Shown: one piece after another, positions 1-10,640 of the stretch | Numbering within the stretch: the first letter of the stretch is position 1 | Layout: the number at the start of each line of letters is the position of its first letter | DNA from: Excoecaria cochinchinensis | Lineage: Eukaryota; Streptophyta; Magnoliopsida; Malpighiales; Euphorbiaceae | Assembly: GCA_947683425.1 (NCBI GenBank) | Contig: CANTUQ010000160.1 | Span: forward strand, 248,001-312,000 | DNA: 64,000 nucleotides | Direction of reading: 5' to 3' | Position numbers and translations under genes: made by a program | Notes under the pieces: generated by a model | Told to the model about the DNA's origin: nothing | The model's database searches: none | What the model saw: the letters and a program-made list of their open reading frames with translations, nothing else

Positions 1-460
1 ATCTAAATCAAAACCCATAACATATAAACCATTATAGACATCACGACACATCAGATTTTCCAGAAATTCAACCAAACATGCAAAACCCATAAAATGCATT
101 AAACACAGTAACTCCCAAACCTGAAACTCCTAAGCTCCAATTCACTTGGTGCCACTTTCTCCCGCCTTCTCCTTGCATTTAAGATCGCGTGGAGGCTCAA
201 CTAACAACCAAACTGATAAATCACACAAACAACAACTCTAGGTCAAAAACCCAAACCAGAAACGTGAAGAAGATGAAGAACAAGATGAAGAAGAAATAAA
301 AGAGATGATGAAAATGCAGAAAACTTACCAATTGAGGGTTGAAGAGTGATCAATTCCCACCACAAACACTTGAATCCAAGCATAGGGCACAACTTGGGAA
401 GAGAAGAGGAAGAAGAGAGGTGTGTGCATCACACACACACTAAGCCTTCCTCACTAAAAC
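1..460 (-). mobile_element. LTR fragment, reversed, related to the element C LTR
   Basis: Read on the minus strand, this stretch resembles the leader part of the plus-strand LTR at 59619-62021, roughly 59930-60360. Shared landmarks are a CT-rich leader, a GTGCCCTA..CTTGGAT block, GGAATTGATCACTCTT, then AATTGGTAAGTTTT and a later TTATGGGTTTTGATTTA. No LTR terminus, PBS or PPT is visible and similarity fades beyond about 460, so it is a truncated, old copy. A host 5' UTR is a less likely alternative, because the same leader belongs to a complete LTR elsewhere in this window. Confidence 0.5.
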
Positions 461-1010
461 ACACCCTACAATGATGTGAGCAAACACAAATCTTTTCCAA
501 GATGTTCTCAGTCTCTCCGGAGCATTAAGTTATTTTCAAAAAATGCCCCAAATCCCTTCAATCCAAGGTGATCCAAGAGATGGGTTTAGCTCAATATTGT
601 TAGGCACTATCCAGAAAAGCAAGCCTATTCATGCATGCCATGCCGGGGACAATCAAGTAACTTTCTCGATCATAAGAGGCACGTTCACACACATCACACA
701 AAGTGTATAAAATCCAAATTCAAATGTACAAAGAATGCAAACTCTACAACAAAAACAAAAAAAAAAAAACAAATCAAAAAACAAATGAGCAAAATAAAAT
801 AAAAAAAGGAAGAAGATATTTTCAAGGCCTTGAAAATTCAAATACATCCAAAATGTAAAAATCCCAAAAATTTACAAGAAAGAAAAGACAAAAACAAAAA
901 CAAAAACCAAAAATCATGTTAAGAGATGCCAAAGACGTTGAAACTTATCCACCTGCAAGTAAGCAACGAAACTTCCAATCTAATTTTACTCTGAGAAAGA
1001 TCAAATCTAT
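461..1010. other. Non-coding, A-rich stretch without assigned content
   Basis: No convincing reading frame or repeat is seen. 740-800 and 880-915 are A-rich with runs of A and AAC words. Small ORFs here are short and low in complexity. It lies between the reversed LTR fragment and the 3' part of element P and may be internal sequence of P. Confidence 0.4.
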
Positions 1011-1109
1011 TTTCCTCTCTGGAGGCTCAACATCAAATTCTCTCACCCTCTTAAGAAGTATGCAGGTCTTTTCAACAAGGAGGCTACGTTGGAGATGATA
1101 GAGGAATAG
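1011..1109 (+). pseudogene. Possible C-terminal tail of element P pol
   Basis: An open frame ends at a TAG at 1107-1109. It includes NIKFSHPLKKYAGLF, which resembles the WNI..L..YY-type tail that closes the integrase end of Tat-lineage polyproteins. It lies upstream of two tandem arrays and a polypurine tract, the position expected for a pol C-terminus in a plus-strand element. Upstream the frame is broken. The match is short and the call tentative. Confidence 0.35.
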
Positions 1110-1318
1110 ATATTTGGGGAAAAACCAACAGTCCTTCAGGGGGGCACCCGTCTGACATCGGCCCCAACAGGTATATATTGCCACAAGTAAGCATCTCTTT
1201 TATATACCCTGCATATTTGCTTTGCCCTTTATTGTAGGAATAAAAAAAAGGTTTCATGATAAGCACTAGTAAAGACAATGACGAGCTAGTCACCATGCCG
1301 ACCTAAGGATGGTCGACA

Positions 1319-1739
1319 GTCAGATATTGTACTAACCGGATGGGGGTTAGCAGATCAAAATATTGTACTAGCCGAATGAGGGTTAACAGATCAGACATTG
1401 TACTAGCCGGATGGGGGTTAGCAGATCAGAATATTGCACTAGCCAGATGGGGGTTAAATGATTAAAATATTGTACTAGCCGGATGGGGGTTAGCAGATCA
1501 GACATTGTACTAGCCAGATGGGGGTTAGCAGCACAGAATATTGTACTAGCCGGATGGGGGTTAGCAGATCAGACATTGTACTAGCCGGATGGGGGTTAGC
1601 AGATCAAATATCATATTATCCGGATGGTGGTTAGCAAATCAGAGATTGTACTGGCCGGATGGTGATTAGCAGATCAAATATTGTATTAGCCGGATGGTGG
1701 TTAGCAGATCAGAGATTGTACTTGCCGGATGGTTGTCCG
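1319..1739 (+). repeat. Tandem array, 35-36 bp unit, about 12 copies (element P 3' UTR)
   Basis: The unit is ATTGTACTAGCCGGATGGGG followed by GTTAGCAGATCAGAC or close variants. Copies alternate between forms ending in CAGAC and in AATAT, which suggests a partly dimeric organisation. The array sits about 0.8 kb upstream of the PPT of element P and is directly followed by an unrelated 130-bp array. Confidence 0.9.
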
Positions 1740-2335
1740 CGAGGACACATATGGTAGAACATATCGCAACAGGGTTGTGGTTAGAGAACACCACATTCCA
1801 CAGTCACCGTGCAAGCCGAGATGAGGCCAGCGGGACAGAATAGCCACCGTGCATGCCGAGATGAGGACAGCGGGGCACACGCGATAGAACAGATCGCAAC
1901 AGGGTTGTGGTTAGAGAACACCGCATCCCACAGTCACCGTGCAAGCCAAGATGAGGCCAGCAGGACAGAAGAGCCACCGTCCATGCCGAGATGAGGACAG
2001 CAGGTCACACGCGATAGAACAGATCGCAATATGGTTGTGGTTAGAGAACACCGTATCCCACAGTCACCGTGCAAGCCGAGATTAGGCCGATGGGACAGAT
2101 CAGCCACCGTGCATGCCGAGATGAGGACAGCGGGGCACACACGATAGAACAAATCGCAACCAAGTTGGGATTAGATAACACCGCATCTCACAGACGTTGT
2201 GCAAGCCGAGACGAGGCTAGTGGTGCACATGCAATAGAACAAATTGTGATTGGGTTACAGTTGGGTAACACTGCCTCTCGCAACAGTCAGGAAATATGCG
2301 GGCCGAGACGAGGCCAGCAGGATGAAGGTGATTGA
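1740..2335 (+). repeat. Tandem array, 130 bp unit, about 4.5 copies (element P 3' UTR)
   Basis: The landmark GATAGAAC recurs at 1753 (as GGTAGAAC), 1883, 2013 and 2143, giving an exact 130-bp period. Inside each unit, two related halves (CCGTGCAAGCCGAGATGAGG and CCGTGCATGCCGAGATGAGG) lie about 55 bp apart, so the unit itself arose by an internal duplication. The last partial copy is more diverged. ORFs across it are by-products of the repeat. Confidence 0.9.
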
Positions 2336-2493
2336 ATGAATCGTCCAAGGGTTGCGGTAAAATACACTACAACTCGACAGCAAGGGGTCACTAGCTCGAA
2401 CACCCTGCGGAAGGCAAAGGGCTACCTTAGGTACGCATCTCTTTCCTTCTTCTCTGAATTTTGGCTTATCTAGGCACTAGTGCACTAGTTTTT

Positions 2494-2510
2494 CCAAAAT
2501 TAGGGGCAAC
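2494..2510 (+). other. Polypurine tract of element P
   Basis: CCAAAATTAGGGGCAAC lies directly before TGTAGACACCGGG, the 5' terminus of this LTR family. The same AAAATTGGGGGCAAC/TGTAGACACC junction appears in reverse at 21347/21348 and elsewhere, which supports it as the plus-strand priming site. Confidence 0.8.
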
Positions 2511-2957
2511 TGTAGACACCGGGTCCTGAGTCAGCCCAGATCAGAGTTATCCAATGATGATAAGATGCCTGTTCATAGGCAAACAAAGGTTGAAAGTGGT
2601 GATTTTTTTGTCAAATTTGCATTTTAGAGTGAAAAAAATAAAAAATTCTTTAAGTATGAAACTTAGATAATTTTTTAGATGCTTGTTGGTGCTTGGATTG
2701 TAGTTATTTGGGTTGATGGTATATTTTGGAGGGTTTTGGCTTAAGAAGGAGAGTGCAGATCGACAGCAGGGGCGAGAAACTCGACTCTGTCGCGAGTGCG
2801 ACAGAAGTTGGTTATTTAAATTCCTGCTAAAGCGCCCTCTGTCGCGATCATGACAGAGAGCTCAATAGCCGAGCTTCTGTCGGGTAGCCCTTTATCGCGA
2901 GCATGCTTGTGCGCACGAGTGCGACAGGAACCTACCTGCCCTCTGTCGCGAGCGCAA
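2511..2957 (+). mobile_element. Start of element P 3' LTR, truncated
   Basis: It begins TGTAGACACCGGGTCCTGAG, and its first 70-80 bases align with the minus-strand starts of the LTRs of elements 0, I, II and III. After about 2590 the sequence no longer follows those LTRs and contains a cluster of CG-rich palindromes (2787-2957). No LTR 3' terminus is found, so the copy is truncated. The palindrome-rich part could belong to a separate inserted LTR piece. Confidence 0.6.
2787..2957. repeat. Cluster of CG-rich imperfect palindromes
   Basis: Copies with the core CTGTCGCGAGNGCGACAG: 2787-2804 (CTGTCGCGAGTGCGACAG), 2837-2858 (CTCTGTCGCGATCATGACAG plus AG), a longer degenerate one at about 2872-2925, and a half copy at 2938-2957. 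The same core occurs in the solo LTR at 5126-5147 and repeatedly in the element C LTR at 60620-60950. Confidence 0.75.
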
Positions 2958-3313
2958 CTATAACACACCAATACCCCTTGGAAGGATATCGGAGCACCAC
3001 AAACACACTTAAAAGCATCAACATACATACAGAAGCGGAAGTAATAAAACATGATATCAACAAACAAGCGAAAATACATATATATCAAAATTAATCGATA
3101 ACAATTACAAAAGCATCCTTTATACAATTGCTACTACATATCACAAATACAACAATATTCTATATACATAACAAAATATCCGATACATATACAAAAGTTT
3201 GCCTTTACAGAAATATACAAAAGAAAAACAAAAAGAACTCCCAAAGAGCTCCAACTCCTAGTGGCCAAGACCTGCAGATGCCCAACGCCAAACTGAACCT
3301 ACCACCTAAACGG
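2957..3313. mobile_element. Fragment of another LTR family
   Basis: It starts TATAACACACCAATACCCC..GATATCGGAG, a layout resembling the TGTAACACCCTATACCC..AATATCGGATG start of the Tekay-like LTRs at 44884 and 53636. It includes CAGAAGCGGAAGTAAT, a word I associate with starts of such LTRs. It ends where element 0 begins at 3314. No coding sequence. Confidence 0.4.
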
Positions 3314-5125
3314 TGTGACGCGCGCCGAACCCCGTGGGCTTCGAAAGCCCGCTTTTAGGGCATTCGATAGAGCTTCATGAAACTTATAACATATTATAAG
3401 GGTGTGTATTTTGGGCAACAAGGAGGTTTCTTGGAGTCGCCACCCAATAAAACATTGGGAAAGTTCGTCTAGCCTCACTGAACCTAAGATGGCGCATCTG
3501 TGTCCATTTTGGGTAAGCCAGAGATATTTTGGAGTCCCCATCCCAATAGGACATTGTGATGGTACTCTAACCTCATGGAGCCTAAGACAATGCAAATTGG
3601 GCCTATTTTGAGCAACAAGAGATATTTTGGAGACCCCACCCTAATAAGACATTAAGATGGTTCTCTAACCTCATTGAGCCTAAGACCAAAGATGGTTCGA
3701 GACTTCACATTTATTCATACCTTGATTAAATTATAATTGAGTTTTGAATTTAATATTTCATTCCTTTTCACATACAATTTTAATGCAATTAATTAAAGTG
3801 CAGATTATCATGTAATGGAGAGCAATAAATAAGATAAATTGAGCGTAAAAATGAAAAGGTGATAACTTACAATAAACCAGGGGCGGAATACAACCCCCAC
3901 TATAAATGAACAGAAAATAAACAAACATGCATAAAATGAGATATTCAATTTGGGGTGAGACATTGGTCTTCGCATGTATGCTTACAAAAATAATTTTACA
4001 GTGCCATTTAATTTGAATGGAAAAGCTAGGACATTGGTCCTTTTATTATTAATAAATTTCCAATTTTAGTAGAAAACATTTTGTGTGTCAGTTCTTTTTT
4101 AAGTGCGGTCGAAAAGCCTTTATTATTAAAAATCTCAAGGAAATAAAAGAAAATAAAACAATAATTAATATGTTAGCTTATTTCTAAGTGCTAATTCCAC
4201 AAGTATACGGTGTACCAGTTATAGTACAAAAGATATCGATCCCACGAGAAATGTGATAATTATTACACACTATTACTACTCAATTTTAATCTTGTTTACA
4301 ATTATCATTAATTTATGAATCAAAGTGGAAATACTATGTCTAATATTATCTAACCTAATTATTGATTATCGAAGAAGACAAATGATTAATGATGATAAAA
4401 TAATAAATGGAACTTGAATTGATTATTCTTAATTATGAGTATATTCTTGTCATGCAAGCCAAGTTGAATAAGATTCCAATTTACTCTCTCGACATAAACT
4501 AGAGTGCCTAAAACATGCATTTATAATTCTAACTCATAATTTTCATTAATGAATTAGAGGGTTATACATACAAATTTCAGGAACAATAAACAACCTTTAG
4601 CAACCATCTAATATTTTGATTTCTCAAATAATACTTCAATGATGAACTTCTATTAGATATAAGTAAGGATTTATTCTTTCAACTAAACACTTACTTATAA
4701 TGATCATACATAAAAATACTAATAGAAAATTCTACAAGCAAAAATATCAAGTTGATATGAATAATAAAATATAATATTAAATATTCAAGTTCATAAATGC
4801 ATCATTTAATAGTTACAAAGAAGAAGTAAAAGATAAGAAATGAAGAAGGAGATTCCTCAACCCTTTTCCCTTTCACAAAGATATCTTCTTCCTTGTAAGA
4901 ATTCTTCTCTTCAAAACATAAAAACAAACTAAGAACTTTTAACTACAGAGCTTTCAGAAAATTAAAAAATATTTAACTTATAATAATTCTCTCCCTAAAA
5001 TTACAGTTGAGTTACAAATTTATAGAATTCCAAAAGTTGTGTTCCCTCCTTCAAAAGTTGCAAATATTGGTGAAGAATTATGCCTTTTCAAATGACTTTT
5101 CATAGAAAACTGCCCCAATGGATAG

Positions 5126-5147
5126 TTCTGTCGCGCTCGCGACAGAA
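5126..5147. repeat. Perfect 22-bp palindrome TTCTGTCGCG-ct-CGCGACAGAA
   Basis: Ten-base perfect arms with a 2-base centre inside the solo LTR. It is the best-preserved copy of the core seen in the clusters at 2787-2957 and 60620-60950. Confidence 0.9.
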
Positions 5148-5209
5148 CACGGATCCCTTTTCCTTCTTTTCTTTCTTTCTTTCTTCTTTTCTCTCCGGTC
5201 TCTCTCTGG

Positions 5210-5540
5210 CCATTCACGACTCGTGATCCCCTTTCATGAGTCATGCGTTTGGCTCACGTCTCGTGCTCTGCCTGCCTTCCTTCTCTCGTTCTTTCTTTTC
5301 TCGCTGGTCTCTTTGCATATTCACGAGTCGTGATCTCTTTTCACGACTCGTGCTCCTACTCCTTTTCTTTGGTAGCTCTTCCTTCTGTTTGCACACATTC
5401 ACGAGTCGTGTTCTTCTGCTCTCCTCTTCTTAACTCGTGCTTGCCCAGTTTCTCTCCTTCACGAGTCGGACATTTATTCACAACTTGTGAACTTGCTGCC
5501 CAATCTTCACAAATCGGACAGTAATTCAGGATTCGTGCCT
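5210..5540. repeat. Dispersed palindromic repeat TTCACGAGTCGTG (about 10 degenerate copies)
   Basis: Copies or variants of CACGA(G/C)TCGTG recur every 20-60 bp in a C/T-rich background, for example near 5213, 5320, 5338, 5397 and 5458, with weaker forms (TTCACAACTTGTGAA, TTCACAAATCGG) towards 5510. Each unit is nearly self-complementary. ORFs across it are translations of the repeat and the CT-rich spacer. Confidence 0.75.
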
Positions 5541-5975
5541 CTTTTCATCTTCTTTACTCCAATCAGCCTACAAAGCACAAAAATAAGTAAACTAAATAAA
5601 TAACATGAAAAATACATATATTTACATAATTAACTTCTTAAACTCACATAAAATATATACTAAATAATGTATCAATTTGGCACCTATCATAATACGTGCC
5701 TCAGAATAATAAATCCTAAACTATTCACCTCGGTCGTGCTCTGCCTAGCTCCATAGACGAGCCACATGCTCCTCATAGTTGTGATTACGATAGAAAATAA
5801 TATTTGTCAGTAATAGATTAAAGTAAACTAAACTATTAAATAAATAAACAAATAATTGAATGAAATAAATTTAGAAAAGTAATAATCTAATACTGTAAAA
5901 ATATAATAAACTGACAGAATTAACCAATTAATAAATATAAAACACGAATAGCATAATTATAATAATCACTAACAA

Positions 5976-6120
5976 TAAAAATAATTATAATAATGATAAT
6001 GATAATAAATAATAATCATAAAAATAATGTTCACGACACAATAATAACCATGAAAACTATAACAAAAAATAATATTCACACCACAATAATAATAACAATA
6101 AAAATAATATTAATCCAAAT

Positions 6121-6151
<31 letters not shown>

Positions 6152-6257
6152 ATAATAATCATAATGATAATAATAATACTAATACTAATAATAATAACAA
6201 CACAATAATATAATAATAATAACCATAATTATTTTAATTATAACAATAAAAGTAATA

Positions 6258-6293
<36 letters not shown>

Positions 6294-6464
6294 TAATATT
6301 AACATACAACAATAATAGTAATAATAATAATAAAAAAAAAAACAACCAGTAATAATAATAATAACAACAACAACAATAACAACACAATCACAATAACAAT
6401 AATAATATATATGATAACACAACAAAATAATAATCATAAATTAATAATCATAAAAATAATATAA

Positions 6465-6526
<62 letters not shown>

Positions 6527-6544
6527 TGATGATGATGATGGTAG

Positions 6545-6595
<51 letters not shown>

Positions 6596-6600
6596 TAAAT
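5976..6600. repeat. AAT/ATT microsatellite block in element 0 3' LTR
   Basis: Long interrupted (AAT)n with AAC, ATG and AT interruptions. The purest runs are about 6465-6525 and 6550-6595. The same block sits at the equivalent place in every LTR of this family in the window, so it belongs to the LTR. Poly-Ile/Leu/Tyr ORFs here are artefacts. Confidence 0.9.
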
Positions 6601-6639
6601 AATATTAATATTAATAAATAAAATAAAATAAAAAAAATA

Positions 6640-7080
6640 TAACCCACTTACCTGCAGCCTCGCTGGAGCCGCCGGAGGCTCGCCGGTGGTCGACACCGCC
6701 GTTACTGAAGGATAGATCGCGGCGTCAGGAGTCCGTCGCCACCGGTCACGCACCGGAAGGAAGCAGGGAAAAACGCTCTAGAACATCGCGGCTCCTCCTC
6801 CTCCGATCTCCTTATCGCCGGCGAGTGGGGCCGATCAGTGGCCACCGTCTGGTTTGTCCAGGTCTCCTCGTACGTCTGGCATGGCGTGTGCGACGATCCA
6901 ACGCCGTGGGTGGTCCCTTTTTTCGGCTTCTGCGTTTTGGTCTTCCTCTTCTTTTATTTCTTCTTTCTATTTCCTTTTGCTCTCTCTCTTGGCCTGCTCT
7001 CTCTTTTCTTATTCTCTTTTTATTTTTCTTTGTTTTTGCCACCCTCTCATCTGCCGACCCCCCCTCTACTATTTTAATTA
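6640..7080 (-). other. GC-rich LTR leader with consensus splice donor
   Basis: Against the AT-rich LTR, 6650-6910 is GC-rich. On the minus strand a purine-rich leader is followed by GGCTGCAGGTAAGTGGGTT, whose CAG|GTAAGT (plus 6650-6658) is a full 5' splice-site consensus. It may be an LTR-encoded leader exon. A captured host 5' exon is possible. The mate LTR is cut before this point, so it cannot be checked here. Confidence 0.4.
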
Positions 7081-7453
7081 TCTTTTTCTTTTTGTACCCC
7101 GAATTTAGGTAGGTTTGGCCCCTTAATTTCCTCCTTGATTTTCTCCATAATTTTTGACTTTTTAATTTATTTTGACTTATTTAAATTATCACATATTTTA
7201 CTTAATTAGACACTCAATATTTATTTTCTTTTTAACTTTAATTATCTTACAATATTAACTAATTAATTTAACCTAATCTTAATTTTTATTTTTACATATT
7301 TTTTTATATATATTTTTTATTTTTTCGGAGAAATTATCAAGTTTGCCTGAAAGGCCCAGCTAAAACCCCCCAATCCAAAGAGAGCCAAAATGCTTTCATT
7401 TTTTGCCCATTTTTGAACAAATATTATCCTCGACTCAGGAGCCGGTGTCTACA

Positions 7454-7472
7454 GTTGCCCCCCAATTTTGGA
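7454..7472 (-). other. Polypurine tract of element 0
   Basis: On the minus strand CCAAAATTGGGGGGCAAC directly precedes the LTR start TGTAGACACC at 7453. Confidence 0.8.
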
Positions 7473-7589
7473 GAAGCTAGTGCATAGACGTCTAGGTGAG
7501 CCAAAATTCAAAGAAGAAGGAAAGAAGTACATACCTGAGGCAGACCTTACCTTTTTGCCAAGGAAATTGTCTCTCACTGCGGGGTCATT

Positions 7590-8640
7590 CTCTTGAACTG
7601 CAAGTCTGCTCCAGACTTATAAAGTGTGGGTGCCATCCTCGAATGGCGATGCGCTGAGTCTGCTTCGAACTTACAAAACTGACCTGCACTGAGTCGCTGA
7701 CAAGACTACGAAGTACTGATGGTGTTTTCTTGAACTGCACCAAGACGCTGATAAGACTACGAAGTGCTGGTGGTAATCTCTTAACTGCACCGAGTCTCTG
7801 ACAATACTACGAAGTGCCGATGGTCTAGAATTTCACTGAGCCGTTAAATAGACTACAAAGTGATTGTCATCCTCCTGAATTACACCGAGCCGTTATCTAA
7901 GCTACAAAGTGCGGACATCCTTCAAATTCACCAAGTCGCTGACAAGACTACAAAGTGATTGTCATCCTTTTGGATTGTACCGAGCCGTTATCTAGGCTAC
8001 AAAGTGCGAACATCCTCAAAATTCATTGAGTCGCTAATAAGAGCCGTTATTTAGGCTATAAAGTGATTGCACCGAATCGCTGATAAAATTACAAAGTTTG
8101 TATGTTCTTAAATATCACCGACCCGTTATCTAGGCTACAAAGTGATCGCACCGAAATTCACAGACAAGATTATAAAGTGCGAATGTTCTTAACTATCACC
8201 GAGCCGTTATCTAGGCTATAAAGTGATTGCACCGAATCGCTGATAAGATTACGAAGTGCGGATGCTCTTGAATATCATCAAGCCGTTATTTAGGCTATAA
8301 AGTGATTGCACCGAATCGCTGACAAGATTACGAAGTGCGAATGTTCTTGAATATCACCGAGCCCTTATCCAGGCTACAAAGTGATTGTATCAAATCGCTG
8401 ACAAGATTACAAAGTGCAGATGTTCTTGAATATCACCGAGCCATTATCTAGGCTACAAAGTGATTGCATTGAATCGCTGACAAGATTATAAAGTGCAGAT
8501 ATTCTTGAATATCACCGAGCCGTTATCTAGGCAACAAAGTGATTACACCGAATTGCTGACAAGATTACAAAGTGCGGATGCCATCCTTAGATGGTGATGC
8601 ACAGAGTCTGCTCCAAACTTATAAAATGCGGGAGTTGATG
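7590..8640 (-). repeat. Tandem array, 79 bp unit (element 0 3' UTR)
   Basis: Landmark GCCGTTATCTAGGCTA(C/T)AAAG recurs at about 8203, 8282, 8361 and 8440, an exact 79-bp period. Each unit holds a paired half, CGAATCGCTGACAAGATTAC. 7590-8020 is an older, degenerate version of the same theme. It lies about 140 bp inside the PPT. Confidence 0.88.
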
Positions 8641-8649
8641 AATAGATGC

Positions 8650-9004
8650 CTCTTAAGAGGACTTTAGATGATTTTCCTCTTAAGAGGAGGACTTGGAAGT
8701 TTGCCTCCTCAGAGGACTTGATAATTCACCTCCTCAGGGGACTTAGGAATTTACCTCAGGGGACTTGAGAGTTTGCCTCCTCAGAGGAATTGAGAATTTG
8801 CCTCCTCAGAGGACTTGAGAATTTACCTCCTCAAAGGACTTTGGAATTTTCCTCCTCAGAGGACTTGAGAATTTGCCTCCTCAGAGGACTTGAGAATTTG
8901 CCTCCTCAGAGGACTTTGGAATTTACCTCCTCAGAGGACTTAAGAATTTGCCTACTCAGAGGACTTGAGAATTTACCTCCTCAGAGGACTTTGGAATTTT
9001 CCTC
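8650..9004 (-). repeat. Tandem array, 25 bp unit (element 0 3' UTR)
   Basis: The unit GAGGACTTGAGAATTTGCCTCCTCA is repeated about 14 times and contains the palindromic core CCTCNGAGG. Because 25 x 3 = 75 lacks stops, it produces a periodic ORF (8790-9053) that is not a gene. The array is cut at 9005 by the LTR of element I. Confidence 0.92.
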
Positions 9005-10084
9005 TGTGAAGTGCGTCGGACCCAGTAAGGGCCCTCGCCAAATCTGCTTTTAGGATTTGAGAGTCTGGTTCGCGTCTTTTTTATCATGAGCACCATGAGA
9101 TATTTTGGACGCTTCCTTCCCAACAGAATATTGGAAAGGAACATCTACCCCCATGGCACCTTTGGTCAAGACCAGAGATTGGTGTTCGGAACTTCACTCT
9201 TATTTATGCTTTAGTTAATTGTAAATGAGTTTTTAACTTCCTAAAATTCTATCTCTTATCTCACACGATTTATGCGTTTAAATTAAAGGTGCATCACAGG
9301 CACGTAAAGAAAATAAAGAAAAGCGATAAAGAAAGCGGTAAATAAAGTAATAAAGGAAAGCAGTAAACACGCAAGCACGCAATTATAAGAGAAATTGGGG
9401 CGGAATACAACCCCATTAAAAGAAGATAAAAGGAGAAATTGGGACAGAATACAATCCCTAATGGAAATTAAATAACATTGCCCCAAAATTAATTACAATG
9501 GCCCAAAAGGAAATGAATACAAATTTGAAACAATCAAACAAAATCAAACATGAGAAAAACATACATAAATCGGGACATTCGTTTGGGGTTGGAACATTGG
9601 TCCCTTCGTACTTATTTAAAGGTTTAGGAACATTGGTTCCTTCGCGTTTATTTAAAGAGGGTCCGAATAGTCATTTGTTGAGTTGAAAAACCGGGATGAG
9701 TGATCCCATTTTTGGAGAAAACTAACTCTTCATTTTATTGTGATATTTTTTATTGTTTGGCTAAAATGAGAGACATTAGTCCTAATTTTATTAATGAAAA
9801 CCCAATTTAATTGTACAAATATTTTTGTGATTTTTTATCACACGTGTGCTTAAATGAAATAATTATTTGCAAACAAACACGAAATACATAAAGGGGGTCG
9901 AAAAGATCTCACCAAACCGATGCGGTCTCCTACACGTGGTGACCCATCAGGGAGGTCACCAGAATGCTCAAACAATGCGACTCAAATTAAATCTCAGACA
10001 GAAAATCGACATCAAAAATATTAGTAACGATTTTAAAAATTAATCAAGTAAAGACAAAATAATAACTGGGCACAATAATAAATA

Positions 10085-10140
10085 ATCATGATAATAATAA
10101 TAATTATAAGGTAACACAACAAAATAATAACAATAGTAAC

Positions 10141-10187
<47 letters not shown>

Positions 10188-10527
10188 CAATAATAGATGA
10201 TGATAATAAACAATAATGAATATGATATACATGAACATAGTAATAATACTAAATATGATAATGATGGCAATAATAATAATAATAAACATAATAATAACAA
10301 TAATAATGATAATAATAATAATGAGGCAAAACCTAGACTAAATGATGTTAACAAGGATGGCATAATAGCACCAAATAGTGATAATAATAATAATAATGAA
10401 ACTAATAGACAGAAAGGTAACAAAAATAACATTAATAAAGCTAAACAATCATGAAGGCAACGGGAAGCAAACAAATAATCAATAATAATATTAATATTAA
10501 TAACAATAATAATGGCAGTGATGAATG

Positions 10528-10570
<43 letters not shown>

Positions 10571-10640
10571 CAACCATGGTAACAGCATGATAACAATAAT
10601 GTGATAATAATAACAAAAATAATGAAATTAACAACAATAA
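10085..10640. repeat. AAT microsatellite block
   Basis: Interrupted (AAT)n of the element I 3' LTR, with AAC and ATG variants. The purest runs are near 10145-10190 and 10525-10565. Overlapping ORFs are low-complexity artefacts. Confidence 0.9.

Larger units (their letters stand above)
4171..5689. mobile_element. Solo LTR with 5-bp target duplication
   Basis: It starts TGTTAGCTTATTTCTAAG and ends GGCACCTATCA (TG..CA), flanked by taata at 4166-4170 and 5690-5694. The mate LTR of element 0 lacks it (44090-44110 reads AATTAATACTTGCCTCAG), giving an empty site. No internal region or second LTR is present, so it is most simply a solo LTR left by intra-element recombination. It contains the palindrome at 5126-5147 and the repeats at 5210-5540. 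Coding strand not determined. Confidence 0.88.
3314..7453 (-). mobile_element. Element 0, 3' LTR (Tat-like family)
   Basis: Read on the minus strand it runs from TGTAGACACCGGCTCCTGAG (7453) to the terminus at 3314 (plus strand TGTGACGCGCGCCGAACCCC). Its 3600-4165 and 5695-6400 parts match 43600-44100 and 44100-44860 closely, so 43259-44883 is the mate LTR. It carries a solo LTR (4171-5689), an AAT block and a GC-rich leader (about 6650-7000). Without the solo LTR it is about 2.6 kb. Confidence 0.8.

Noticed and set aside
2069..2335. 88-residue ORF in the 130-bp array
   Set aside because: Follows the repeat period; no independent support.
6441..6753. ORFs of poly-Ile/Leu/Tyr (also at 10040-10588, 20046-20286, 28183-28642, 38189-38410, 44403-44869)
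   Set aside because: They are translations of the AAT/ATT microsatellite blocks and change frame without changing character; no gene evidence.
6825..7112. Plus-strand hydrophobic ORFs considered as membrane proteins
   Set aside because: Three overlapping frames give Leu/Phe-rich products from a CT-rich tract (antisense of the purine-rich LTR leader).
8790..9053. Periodic ORF with a repeated RGLENLPPQRTLEF peptide, considered as a repeat protein
   Set aside because: It is produced by the 25-bp tandem array (three units equal 75 bases, no stops). It has no start context and ends in the neighbouring LTR.
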